From the NCBI GenBank assembly GCA_007120055.1, contig SKOL01000624.1, positions 1-8,932 of the forward strand: a stretch of DNA of 8,932 nucleotides, given 5' to 3'. The notes beneath the pieces were generated by a model that was not told where the DNA came from, did no database searches, and was given only the letters and a program-made list of their open reading frames with translations. This DNA comes from Anaerobacillus sp. Lineage in GTDB: Bacteria; Bacillota; Bacilli; Bacillales_H; Anaerobacillaceae. The translations under genes were made by a program, and so were the position numbers. Below are positions 1 through 6,150 of the stretch, in pieces. Within the stretch, counting starts at the first letter, position 1; each line of letters begins with the position of its first letter.

Positions 1-143
1 AATTAATAGATGATTTTCACATGATTCATCACAAAAGAATGATTCACGTATTAAATGCCCCATCACCAGCAGCAACAGCAAGTTTAGAAATTGGGCGTCA
101 TATTGCCAATGAAGTTGGTAAGATCAAAATTAAAATTGAATAA
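1..143 (+). CDS. lhgO: L-2-hydroxyglutarate oxidase-like FAD oxidoreductase, C-terminal end only
   Basis: This is the 3' end of a gene that begins left of the window. The open frame runs from base 3 to the TAA at 141-143 and gives 46 residues. The stretch HVLNAPSPAATASLEIG (residues 20-36 of the visible part) closely matches the C-terminus of the L-2-hydroxyglutarate dehydrogenase/oxidase family, where a conserved NAPSPAAT motif closes the FAD-binding fold. Family members oxidise L-2-hydroxyglutarate to 2-oxoglutarate and pass electrons to the quinone pool or to oxygen. Only the tail is present, so the assignment rests on this one motif, and a related DAO-fold oxidase is possible. A probable terminator 39 bp downstream suggests that it ends its own transcription unit and is not co-transcribed with the beta-oxidation genes. 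Confidence 0.6.
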   Translation, partial: LIDDFHMIHHKRMIHVLNAPSPAATASLEIGRHIANEVGKIKIKIE

Positions 144-181
144 TTAAGTTATAGTTGAATGATTGTAATAAAGGTTGCTAG

Positions 182-216
182 ATAAGGGAAAGCTATTGAA
201 TTCCTTTATTTATTTT
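182..216 (+). terminator. probable rho-independent terminator of the lhgO-like gene
   Basis: ATAAGGGAA (182-190) can pair with TTCCTTTAT (201-209) across a 10-nt loop, giving nine pairs including one G-U. The T-rich stretch TTATTTT (210-216) follows. The stem is moderate in G+C and the T tract is interrupted, so this is a plausible but not strong terminator. It lies 39 bp past the stop codon, where a terminator would be expected. Confidence 0.4.
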
Positions 217-250
217 AAATCTGTTAATTCAATATTGAATTAAATCTGTT
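215..250 (+). promoter_or_regulatory. palindrome flanked by direct repeats, candidate activator binding site
   Basis: TTAATTCAATATTGAATTAA (224-243) is a perfect 20-bp palindrome. The 11-bp direct repeat TTAAATCTGTT occurs at 215-225 and 240-250, overlapping both of its ends, and a third ATCTGT lies at 262-267. The palindrome centre is about 75 bp upstream of the start site predicted from the -24/-12 promoter at 282-297. That is close to the usual range for sites bound by sigma-54 activators. The arms and their position are seen directly; binding by the activator encoded at 3012-4718 is inference. Confidence 0.4.
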
Positions 251-281
251 TTTTTAATAGTATCTGTAAGGATTTTATGGA

Positions 282-297
282 TGGCGTGATTCTTGCA
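282..297 (+). promoter_or_regulatory. sigma-54 (-24/-12) promoter upstream of the SDR gene
   Basis: TGGCGTGATTCTTGCA carries the -24 GG (283-284) and the -12 GC (295-296) with exactly 10 bp between them. TGGC and TTGCA match the TGGCAC-N5-TTGCA consensus well. Transcription would start near 308 and leave a leader of about 220 nt before the TTG start at 527. The presence of a sigma-54 activator gene in the same window supports the call. Confidence 0.65.
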
Positions 298-339
298 TAT
301 TAATATTTATGATACTGTATATTTTATATAACAAAACTA

Positions 340-379
340 TTTGAAAATGATGTGAGTTAGTAAGCGCATCATTTTCAAA
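340..379 (+). other. strong hairpin in the SDR leader transcript
   Basis: TTTGAAAATGATG (340-352) and CATCATTTTCAAA (367-379) are perfect 13-bp inverted arms. A G-U and a G-C pair can extend the stem inward to 15 pairs with a loop of about 10 nt. There is no T tract afterwards, so it is not a standard terminator. It begins about 32 nt after the predicted sigma-54 start site. It may protect the mRNA 5' end or act as a control structure; alternatively it is a DNA-level operator for a dimeric protein. Confidence 0.5.
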
Positions 380-428
380 CTGAATAGACGCTTTAGATAC
401 TAAATACAAAAGGGGAATTCTGTTTAAC

Positions 429-551
429 ATGTCGAAACATAACATAAAAAAAAGAGAATATATTAATTATTTTGAATATTTGTTCATGTATAATATAGCT
501 ATTAATAAAAAGAAGGAGGAGTCTAATTGGAAAAGTTTAAAGGGAAAGTAG
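429..551 (+). CDS. possible 40-residue leader ORF overlapping the SDR start
   Basis: An ATG at 429 opens a 40-codon frame that ends with TAG at 549-551, so it overlaps the first eight codons of the SDR gene in another frame. The peptide begins MSKHNIKKRE and is rich in Lys, Asn, Tyr and Ile. I recognise no family. A purine-rich AAAAGGGG (408-415) lies 13 nt upstream, which is a long spacing for a ribosome binding site. If translated, it would place ribosomes across the SDR Shine-Dalgarno site and could couple the two. Chance openness in AT-rich DNA is an equally good explanation. Confidence 0.2.
   Translation: MSKHNIKKREYINYFEYLFMYNIAINKKKEESNWKSLKGK
489..494 (+). promoter_or_regulatory. possible sigma-A -10 box just before the SDR gene
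   Basis: TATAAT is a perfect -10 hexamer 32 bp before the TTG start. No convincing -35 lies 16-18 bp upstream: TTGAAT at 472-477 is only 11 bp away and TTAATT at 463-468 is 20 bp away. It could give low basal transcription with a leader of about 26 nt. In such AT-rich DNA a chance match is quite possible. Confidence 0.2.
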
Positions 552-1288
552 TTTTTGTGACTGGTGGTAGTCGAGGGATTGGAAAGGCAATTGCGATGAT
601 GTTTGCTGGAGAAGGAGCAAATGTAGGGATTATTGATGTAAATGAAGGTGCATTAGCTGAGACATCAGAGGAATTTTCTAGTAAGGGATACGATGTTTAT
701 ACTAAGGTTGCTAGTGTTACAGAGTTAGATCAAGTTACTCAAGCTGTAGAAGAAATGGTAAGCAAATATGGAAGTGTAGATATTTTAGTTAATAATGCAG
801 GTGTTATTCGTGATAATATGTTATTTAAAATGACAGATGATGACTGGCAATTAGTAATGGATGTTCATTTAAAAGGATCTTTTAATACTGCTCGCGCTGT
901 ACAAAAATACATGGTTGAAAATAAATACGGTCGTATTATTAATATTTCTTCAACGTCTGCATTAGGTAAACGGGGGCAGGCTAATTACTCTACTGCAAAA
1001 GCTGGACTTCAAGGTTTTACGAAAACGCTTGCAATTGAACTAGGTAAATACGGAATTACAGCGAACTCAGTGGCTCCTGGGTTTATTGAAACAGATATGA
1101 CGCAGGCTACTGCAGCGAGGATTGGTATTTCTTTTGAAGAGTTAATTAAACATAGTGTGAGCAATATTCCAGTTGGAAGAAGCGGAAAGCCAGAAGATAT
1201 TGCCAATGCAGTTGCATTTTTTGCTGATGATGCATCGTCGTTTGTTAATGGGCAAGTTATTTATGTTTCAGGTGGTCCAAAAATTTAA
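527..1288 (+). CDS. short-chain dehydrogenase/reductase (FabG/MFE-2-like 3-hydroxyacyl-CoA or 3-oxoacyl reductase)
   Basis: This is a classical SDR enzyme of 253 residues, a normal length. It most likely interconverts 3-oxoacyl and 3-hydroxyacyl thioesters. TGGSRGIG (12-19) is the nucleotide-binding turn, Asp37 at the end of the second strand favours NAD(H), and NNAG is at 89-92. Ser141, Tyr154 and Lys158 form the catalytic triad, and PGFIETDM (184-191) is the usual post-triad segment. The fourth catalytic residue, Asn in most FabG proteins, is His114 in VHLKGSF. The dehydrogenase domain of peroxisomal MFE-2 has the similar VHLRGSF, which points to CoA thioesters rather than ACP. The TTG start is chosen because AAGGAGGAG (513-521) ends 5 bp upstream and the protein then begins right at the Rossmann fold. 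A sigma-54 promoter lies at 282-297. The substrate is not determined. Confidence 0.88.
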   Translation: MEKFKGKVVFVTGGSRGIGKAIAMMFAGEGANVGIIDVNEGALAETSEEFSSKGYDVYTKVASVTELDQVTQAVEEMVSKYGSVDILVNNAGVIRDNMLFKMTDDDWQLVMDVHLKGSFNTARAVQKYMVENKYGRIINISSTSALGKRGQANYSTAKAGLQGFTKTLAIELGKYGITANSVAPGFIETDMTQATAARIGISFEELIKHSVSNIPVGRSGKPEDIANAVAFFADDASSFVNGQVIYVSGGPKI

Positions 1289-1439
1289 TTGATGGAGACC
1301 TCTAACTGATTTCGGAAAGTAACCGAAAAGATTGGAAAGAGTTTAAAAGTAAAGGAGATTTAATATATATGATACACTTTGTTTTTATAAGCCGTATTTT
1401 GGATAAACAAAAAAAGTAGAGGAGGGATTCTGATAAGGC

Positions 1440-1468
1440 TTGACATAATTTACAAACATTTATAGATA
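1440..1468 (+). promoter_or_regulatory. possible sigma-A promoter in the SDR-thiolase gap
   Basis: TTGACA (1440-1445) is a perfect -35 hexamer. TAGATA (1463-1468) sits at a 17-bp spacing but matches the -10 consensus poorly; TATAGA (1461-1466) matches better at 15 bp. It could drive the thiolase gene with a leader of about 240 nt. Confidence 0.3.
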
Positions 1469-1537
1469 TGGGATTTAGTATCAATGAATTTTAAGAAAAT
1501 AATCGAACAGATATTTCATTTTATTTACAGTATTTTC

Positions 1538-1566
1538 TTGAATAAACTGAATTTTTTTTATATTAT
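1538..1566 (+). promoter_or_regulatory. possible sigma-A promoter upstream of the thiolase gene
   Basis: TTGAAT (1538-1543) and TATTAT (1561-1566, five of six -10 positions) are separated by 17 bp. The start site would fall near 1573, about 140 nt before the thiolase ATG. This is the better-spaced pair in the gap, although AT-rich DNA gives such matches by chance. Confidence 0.35.
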
Positions 1567-1715
1567 GAAATGTATAGGTGGAAACTGTTAGTTAGTAAAC
1601 ACCAACTATAAACTTGCAAGAATAGTTAACAAATTTATAGTATAAGTGAATTGTGAAATTCTGGGACGTCTTAGCATTGCGTATGATGAATAATTATTTG
1701 AAAGAGGGGGAGAAA

Positions 1716-2883
1716 ATGAGTAGAGAAGCAGTTATAGTTTCGGCTGTTCGTACAGCAATTGGAAGAATGGGGGGGACCCTTGCGACTATTCCTATACATG
1801 AATTTGGAGCAGTTGCTATAAAAGAAGCAATTAAACGAGTGAATTTAGATGTAAAAATGATAGATGATGTTACTATGGGAAATGTTTTAAGTGGGGGGGA
1901 ACATTGCCAGATTAACAGCATTAGAGACTGTACTTTCTATTAACATACCTGGATTAACCGCTGACCGTCAATGTGGTTCAGGAATGAATGCGATTAATCT
2001 TGCTGCTCAAGCAATTAGGTCAGGAACGGGTGATGTTTATATTGCTGGTGGGGTTGAGAGTATGAGTCTTGCACCTTATTTAATGGACCGACCGACAAAG
2101 GCGTTTAGTCCGATGCTACCACAATTTAGAAAATCGCAACTTTCAACTAAAAGTATAGGTGATCCACCAATGGGAATTACCGCAGAAAATCTTGCGAAAA
2201 AATATAGTATTAGTCGTGAGGAACAGGATGAATTTTCATATAGAAGTCAACAACGAATGGCACAGGCAATGGAAGAAGGGCGATATGATAATCAAATTGT
2301 ACCTATAGAAATTCCAGTTAAAAGAGGTAATCCTCTCACCTTTAAAAAAGATGAGCACCCAAGAATACAAACGACATTGGATGATTTATCAAAGCTCCCA
2401 CCTGTATTTTTAAAGGATGGAACAGTTACAGCTGGAAGTAGTTCAGGGTTAAACGACACAGCTTCAGCCTTAGTAATCATGTCTAGTACAAAAGCAGAAG
2501 AGTTAGGTTTAAAACCATTGGCTATTGTTCGTGACTATGCAGTTGCAGGTGTTGATCCTAATATTATGGGTGTCGGACCAGTTCAAGAAACGAAAAAAGT
2601 TATGGAACGTTCCGGACTTACTCTTCAAGACATGGATCTAATAGAAATTAATGAAGCTTTTGCTGCACAAGTAATTGCTTGTGATAGAGAACTTGAAATG
2701 GATCCAAATAAAGTTAATGTTAACGGTGGTGCGATTGCTCATGGACATCCATTAGGAGCAACTGGTGCAATACTAACGACAAAAGCAATATATGAATTGC
2801 AGCGTACAGCTGGTAAATATGCACTAATTACTGCATGTATCGGTGGTGGGCAAGGTATTGCGACAATTATTGAACGCTATTAA
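1716..2883 (+). pseudogene. acetyl-CoA acyltransferase (thiolase), frameshifted in a G7 tract
   Basis: Thiolases cleave 3-ketoacyl-CoA with CoA, the last step of beta-oxidation, or condense two acetyl-CoA. The ATG at 1716 is preceded by GAGGGGGA (1704-1711) and opens MSREAVIVSAVRTAIGRMGGTL, a typical thiolase N-terminus. The frame is lost at seven G (1893-1899): after MGNVLSGG the reading goes into junk and stops at 1943. The +1 frame continues with GGNIARLTALE and all the family motifs. These are the nucleophile Cys in DRQCGSG (codon 1972-1974), NEAFA (2649-2663), the His of GHP (2746-2748) and the second catalytic Cys in CIGGG (2836-2838). With one G fewer or two more, the product would be about 388-389 residues, a normal length. 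The catalytic residues are intact and nothing else is damaged. This favours a sequencing error or a recent slip over an old pseudogene; transcriptional slippage is possible. Confidence 0.85.
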
Positions 2884-3011
2884 CTAAATTTCCAATATAA
2901 TATTTAAAAAACTTGGTGTTTTAGAAATATACTGAACGGCTGGTGTATTAGTGGTTCATAGCATCTAATGGAAGCTTGATTGAATTGCTATTGAGGGGGC
3001 GTGATTTTTAA

Positions 3012-4718
3012 ATGAAGTTTGAGGAACTAGTCGAAAATATACCTTTCCCAACAATTATTGTTGATAATAATTCACATATAATAGTTCACTTTAACCCAGT
3101 TTTTACTAAAGTAATAAACAATAAAATTATGCCTAATAGTAAAGTTAACTCGATTTTCACTTTTTGGGAGGATCTTAATAGTACGAATTCTAATGTTATT
3201 CTAGCAAAGTTAAAAGATAAGGATTTTATTTTTTTGAAAAGTACTTTCTTAGAAAATGAAAATGAGCAACTCTCAATGTTCATTGGTCTCATAACCAGTG
3301 ATATCGTTAATTTTAAAGAGCAAATAAAAGAGCTTGAAAAGTTAAATAGAGAATTAGATATAATCATAGAAAAGTCATATGATGGAATTTATATTACAGA
3401 TGATAAAGGAGTGACTTTAAAAACTAATTCTGCCATTGAACGAATTACGAAAATTCCGAAAGAATACTATATAGGTAAAAGCGTTGATGCATTAATTAGT
3501 AGAGGGATACTATCGAATTCTGTTACGTATAAAGTTTTAAAGGAAAAAAGGACTGTTTCCATGGTCCAGGTAAATAATTATGGAAAAGAAATTTTAATTA
3601 CCGGAAGTCCTGTTTTTAATGAAGAGGGTTATATTGAAAAAATTGTCACGAATATCAGGGATTTATCTGATTTAAATGATTTATTAGCTAAATTAAATAA
3701 AGCAAATGAAGAAAATAAAAAATATAAAAAAGAGTTAGAAGAATTGAAAAATAAAAAATTTGGAGACGATAAAACGATCATTCATAATGAAAAAATGAAA
3801 TTAATCTTTGATACAGCTGATCGTGTAGCAAATGTTGATGCAACTGTCTTAATTCTTGGTGAAACAGGTGTTGGAAAAGATGTTTTAGCAAAGCATATAT
3901 ATAAGCAAAGTATTCGCTGCAAACAGGGTGGACAATTTATAAAAATAAATTGCGGTGCTATTCCTGCAGAGTTATTAGAGTCAGAATTATTTGGTTATGA
4001 AAGTGGCGCCTTTACAGGTGCGAATCGAAAAGGAAAACCTGGGATGTTTGAATTAGCTGATAAAGGCATGTTATTTCTTGATGAGATCGGTGAGTTACCA
4101 TTACCATTACAAGTAAAATTGTTACGAGTTCTTCAAGAAAAAGAGATTGTTCGAATAGGTGGTACAGTGTCTAAAAAAGTTGATGTTCGGGTTATTGCGG
4201 CAACTAATCGTAATTTGAAAGAAATGGTGTCACAAGGAAAATTTAGAGAAGACTTATTTTATCGATTAAACGTTATTCCAATATCTATTCCACCATTAAG
4301 AGAACGGCGAGATGACATATTGCCCTTAATGCAAGTTCTGATAAACGATTTTAATAAACAGTACAAGTTAAATAAACGTTTTACTTCAGAATTAAAGGAT
4401 TTCTTTTTTCATAATAGTTGGCCTGGTAATATTAGAGAGCTATCAAACTTAATAGAAAGAATGATCCTGACTACTTTTAATGATTTGATTACGATAGAAG
4501 AATTACCTATTGAATATAAAATGGATCGACACTTATTTGCAGAGAATCCACAAGAAACTTCATTAAAACAAGAGGTTGAAAATGCAGAATTAAGAGTATT
4601 GGAAATAGCTGTTCAAAAATATAAAAATACATATGAAATGGCTGAAAGCTTACAAACAAGTCAAGCGACAATTGTAAGAAAGCTAAAAAAGTATGGTCTA
4701 AAATCGTTAAACGCATAA
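3012..4718 (+). CDS. sigma-54-dependent activator with two PAS domains, AAA+ domain and Fis-type HTH
   Basis: This 568-residue protein is a bacterial enhancer-binding protein: an ATP-driven activator that opens sigma-54 RNA polymerase promoters. The N-terminus holds two PAS-like sensor regions (about 5-95 and 115-215), joined by a short coiled coil (about 100-118). A charged coiled coil (about 219-248) leads to the AAA+ domain. There, Walker A is GETGVGKD (283-290), the sigma-54 contact loop GAFTGA is at 332-337, Walker B is LFLDEIGE (354-361), and WPGNIREL (470-477) is in the sensor II region. The C-terminus (about 520-565) is a Fis-family helix-turn-helix ending in a VRKLKKYGL recognition segment. 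No receiver domain or membrane segment is seen, so it should sense a cytoplasmic ligand, perhaps an acyl-CoA or organic acid. GAGGGGG (2993-2999) is its ribosome site. The -24/-12 promoters at 282-297 and 4920-4935 are its likely targets. Confidence 0.93.
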   Translation: MKFEELVENIPFPTIIVDNNSHIIVHFNPVFTKVINNKIMPNSKVNSIFTFWEDLNSTNSNVILAKLKDKDFIFLKSTFLENENEQLSMFIGLITSDIVNFKEQIKELEKLNRELDIIIEKSYDGIYITDDKGVTLKTNSAIERITKIPKEYYIGKSVDALISRGILSNSVTYKVLKEKRTVSMVQVNNYGKEILITGSPVFNEEGYIEKIVTNIRDLSDLNDLLAKLNKANEENKKYKKELEELKNKKFGDDKTIIHNEKMKLIFDTADRVANVDATVLILGETGVGKDVLAKHIYKQSIRCKQGGQFIKINCGAIPAELLESELFGYESGAFTGANRKGKPGMFELADKGMLFLDEIGELPLPLQVKLLRVLQEKEIVRIGGTVSKKVDVRVIAATNRNLKEMVSQGKFREDLFYRLNVIPISIPPLRERRDDILPLMQVLINDFNKQYKLNKRFTSELKDFFFHNSWPGNIRELSNLIERMILTTFNDLITIEELPIEYKMDRHLFAENPQETSLKQEVENAELRVLEIAVQKYKNTYEMAESLQTSQATIVRKLKKYGLKSLNA

Positions 4719-4733
4719 TTAAATTCAAGTCTC

Positions 4734-4777
4734 ACGAGTCAAAATTGAATTTTAATTCAATTTTGACTCGTTTTTTT
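4734..4777 (+). terminator. strong rho-independent terminator after the activator gene
   Basis: The arms at 4734-4751 and 4754-4771 are perfect 18-bp inverted repeats with 2 bp between them. Seven T (4771-4777) follow. The hairpin starts 15 bp after the activator stop codon. It separates the activator transcript from the sigma-54 operon downstream. The centre of the hairpin holds ATTGAATT and AATTCAAT, the same 8-mer as in the palindrome at 224-243. Confidence 0.88.
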
Positions 4778-4778
4778 A

Positions 4779-4919
4779 TTTTATTAATATAAATTCTCCA
4801 TTTTTAAAAGGAAACAGTAAGGATGATAAAAATTAATTGAAATCTCGAATGGCTTAATGCCGCAAAGGAATGAGGAAAAAATTCAGTGAAATTAAAGTGC
4901 TAGTATCACGGTTTATTTT
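4779..4919. promoter_or_regulatory. region upstream of the hbd sigma-54 promoter, possible activator site
   Basis: There is no coding potential in these 141 bp. The clearest element is GGCTTAATGCC (4851-4861), a short imperfect inverted repeat of relatively high G+C centred about 90 bp before the predicted start site. That is a usual place for an enhancer-binding protein site. It does not match the palindrome at 224-243, so evidence that it is a shared operator is lacking. Confidence 0.2.
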
Positions 4920-4935
4920 TGGCACACAAATTGCA
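4920..4935 (+). promoter_or_regulatory. sigma-54 (-24/-12) promoter of the hbd-etfBA operon
   Basis: TGGCACACAAATTGCA matches the TGGCAC-N5-TTGCA consensus at every fixed position. GG is at 4921-4922 and GC at 4933-4934, with exactly 10 bp between them. Transcription should start near 4946. The site lies between the terminator of the activator gene and the hbd start, so it is well placed to drive the whole downstream operon. Confidence 0.85.
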
Positions 4936-4945
4936 TAAAAAGTAA

Positions 4946-5263
4946 TAAATACGAAAAAGGGGGAACAAAAGAATAACATTAATAAAGTTTGACTCATACT
5001 TTTTAGAACAAGATAAGAAATTGGCATGTCTAGGTATTAACAAGTAGCGATCATTTGGATCGTAGAAAGAGTATTGTAGTATTCTTTATCGTTACAAAGG
5101 TGATTGCCAAATTGATAAGTGTAGGAAGAAAATCGTATAGAAAGTTAACCAGATACAAAGTTTAAAAGTTTTTAATATTAGGATTACCTTACTAAAAATC
5201 GTTAGAGAATTATTACAACTATTTCTGAGAATTAAAAAAAATAAAATGTAAAGGAGATTTCTT
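4946..5263 (+). other. long untranslated leader of the hbd operon
   Basis: About 317 nt separate the predicted sigma-54 start site from the hbd ATG. I find no recognisable gene or known riboswitch. AAGGGGGA (4957-4964) resembles a ribosome binding site, but no ATG, GTG or TTG opens a useful frame at the right distance. CGATC/GATCG (5048-5052/5058-5062) can form a small 5-bp hairpin. No terminator-like structure is seen. The length may reflect RNA-level control, a decayed gene, or simply loose spacing. Confidence 0.4.
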
Positions 5264-6130
5264 ATGAGTTTACAAGAAATTAAAAAAGTTGGAGTAATAG
5301 GTTCAGGAGCTATGGGCTCACAAATCGCAATGGTATGTGCTCTTGCAGGTTACGATGTTGTTCTAAATGATATTAGTAATGATGCACTAGTTAATGCAAA
5401 AGAATCTCTTGAAGGACATATGAATCGTCGAATTAAAAAAGGAAGGCTCTCTGAAGAAGAGGTTAAGGTAGCTTTTGATCGAATGAGTTTTGACTCAAGT
5501 TTAAGTTCATTAAGTGATGTTGATTTTGTCATCGAGGCCATTGTCGAAAAGTTGGATGTCAAGCGGGAGTTATTTGAACAATTAGATCGAATTACACCAA
5601 GTCATTGTATACTTTCTACTAATAGTTCAACAATCGTATCATCAAAATTAGCCGATGCAACTCAAAGACCAGATCAAGTTTGTAATGTTCACTTTTTTAA
5701 TCCAGCACTAGTAATGGATTTAGTTGAAGTTGTAAAAGGTGAGCATACATCAATAGAAACAGCAAACACTGCATTTGAGTTTGTTAAAAATATTAATAAA
5801 ACACCAGTGTTACTAAAAAAGGAGATTTCTGGATTTGTTGCTAATCGCATACTTGGAAAACTAATGGATGAAGCGGTTTATTTATTAGAAAATGGATACG
5901 CAAATCATGAAGAAATTGACCTTGTTTGTACGAAAGCTTTAAATCATCCAATTGGACCATTTGCTCTCATGGATTTAACAGGCATTGATGTAAACTACTA
6001 TGTTCGTATGCAACGTTATGAAGAATCTGGAAATGAAGCAGAAATGCCAGCAAAAATTGTCCAAGAAAAAGTTGCTAAAGGTGAATTAGGCCGTAAGACA
6101 GGAAAAGGATTTTATACTTATAATAAATAA
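5264..6130 (+). CDS. hbd: 3-hydroxybutyryl-CoA dehydrogenase
   Basis: This 288-residue enzyme oxidises (S)-3-hydroxyacyl-CoA, probably short-chain, to 3-ketoacyl-CoA with NAD+ in the cytoplasm. The N-terminal Rossmann fold shows GSGAMG (13-18), and Asp36 at the end of the second strand indicates NAD. The catalytic residues by family spacing are Ser122, His143 in HFFNP, Glu155 and Asn194 in VANR. The C-terminal helical domain contains NHPIGPFALMDLTGID (227-242) and ends GRKTGKGFYTY, as in the Hbd/PaaH group. The length is normal for the stand-alone bacterial form. AAAGGAG (5250-5256) lies 7 bp before the ATG. It is the first gene after the sigma-54 promoter at 4920-4935, and etfB follows 20 bp later. 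Chain-length specificity cannot be read from the sequence. Confidence 0.9.
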   Translation: MSLQEIKKVGVIGSGAMGSQIAMVCALAGYDVVLNDISNDALVNAKESLEGHMNRRIKKGRLSEEEVKVAFDRMSFDSSLSSLSDVDFVIEAIVEKLDVKRELFEQLDRITPSHCILSTNSSTIVSSKLADATQRPDQVCNVHFFNPALVMDLVEVVKGEHTSIETANTAFEFVKNINKTPVLLKKEISGFVANRILGKLMDEAVYLLENGYANHEEIDLVCTKALNHPIGPFALMDLTGIDVNYYVRMQRYEESGNEAEMPAKIVQEKVAKGELGRKTGKGFYTYNK

Positions 6131-6150
6131 AGATTTTGGGAGGGTTTAAA

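Larger units (their letters stand above)
1289..1715. other. 427-bp gap between the SDR and thiolase genes
   Basis: I see no recognisable gene here. There is no T-tracted terminator after the SDR; the only short inverted repeat, TTTCGG/CCGAAA (1310-1315/1323-1328), has no T run. Two possible sigma-A promoters are listed separately. Two Shine-Dalgarno-like sites stand out. AAAGGAG at 1351-1356 precedes a 16-codon ORF (ATG 1369, stop 1417-1419, MIHFVFISRILDKQKK). AGAGGAGGGA, shortly after that stop, leads into no good start codon. The frame after 1440 is broken by several stops. The gap may contain a decayed small gene or a long regulatory leader. I found no -24/-12 promoter in it. Confidence 0.5.

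Noticed and set aside
1310..1328. TTTCGG/CCGAAA inverted repeat as an SDR terminator
   Set aside because: Only six pairs and no following T tract.
1302..1484. 60-residue minus-strand frame in the SDR-thiolase gap
   Set aside because: Low-complexity Leu/Ser/Ile-rich translation with no recognisable family; AT-rich DNA readily leaves such frames open.
1653..1715. Upstream GTG start for the thiolase
   Set aside because: The added residues are not part of the family. The ATG at 1716 has a Shine-Dalgarno site and opens directly on the conserved N-terminus.
1891..2883. Separate 330-residue gene starting at GTG 1891
   Set aside because: It begins in the middle of a thiolase at the frameshift point, with no ribosome site, and lacks the N-terminal strand and helices. 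It is the second half of the broken gene.
2896..2901. TATAAT before the activator gene as a promoter
   Set aside because: No -35 hexamer at an acceptable spacing; the nearest candidate, TTGAAC at 2870-2875, is 20 bp away.
6136..6150. Earlier in-frame TTG start for etfB
   Set aside because: It overlaps the GGGAGGG ribosome site and adds residues absent from the family; TTG 6151 fits spacing and homology.
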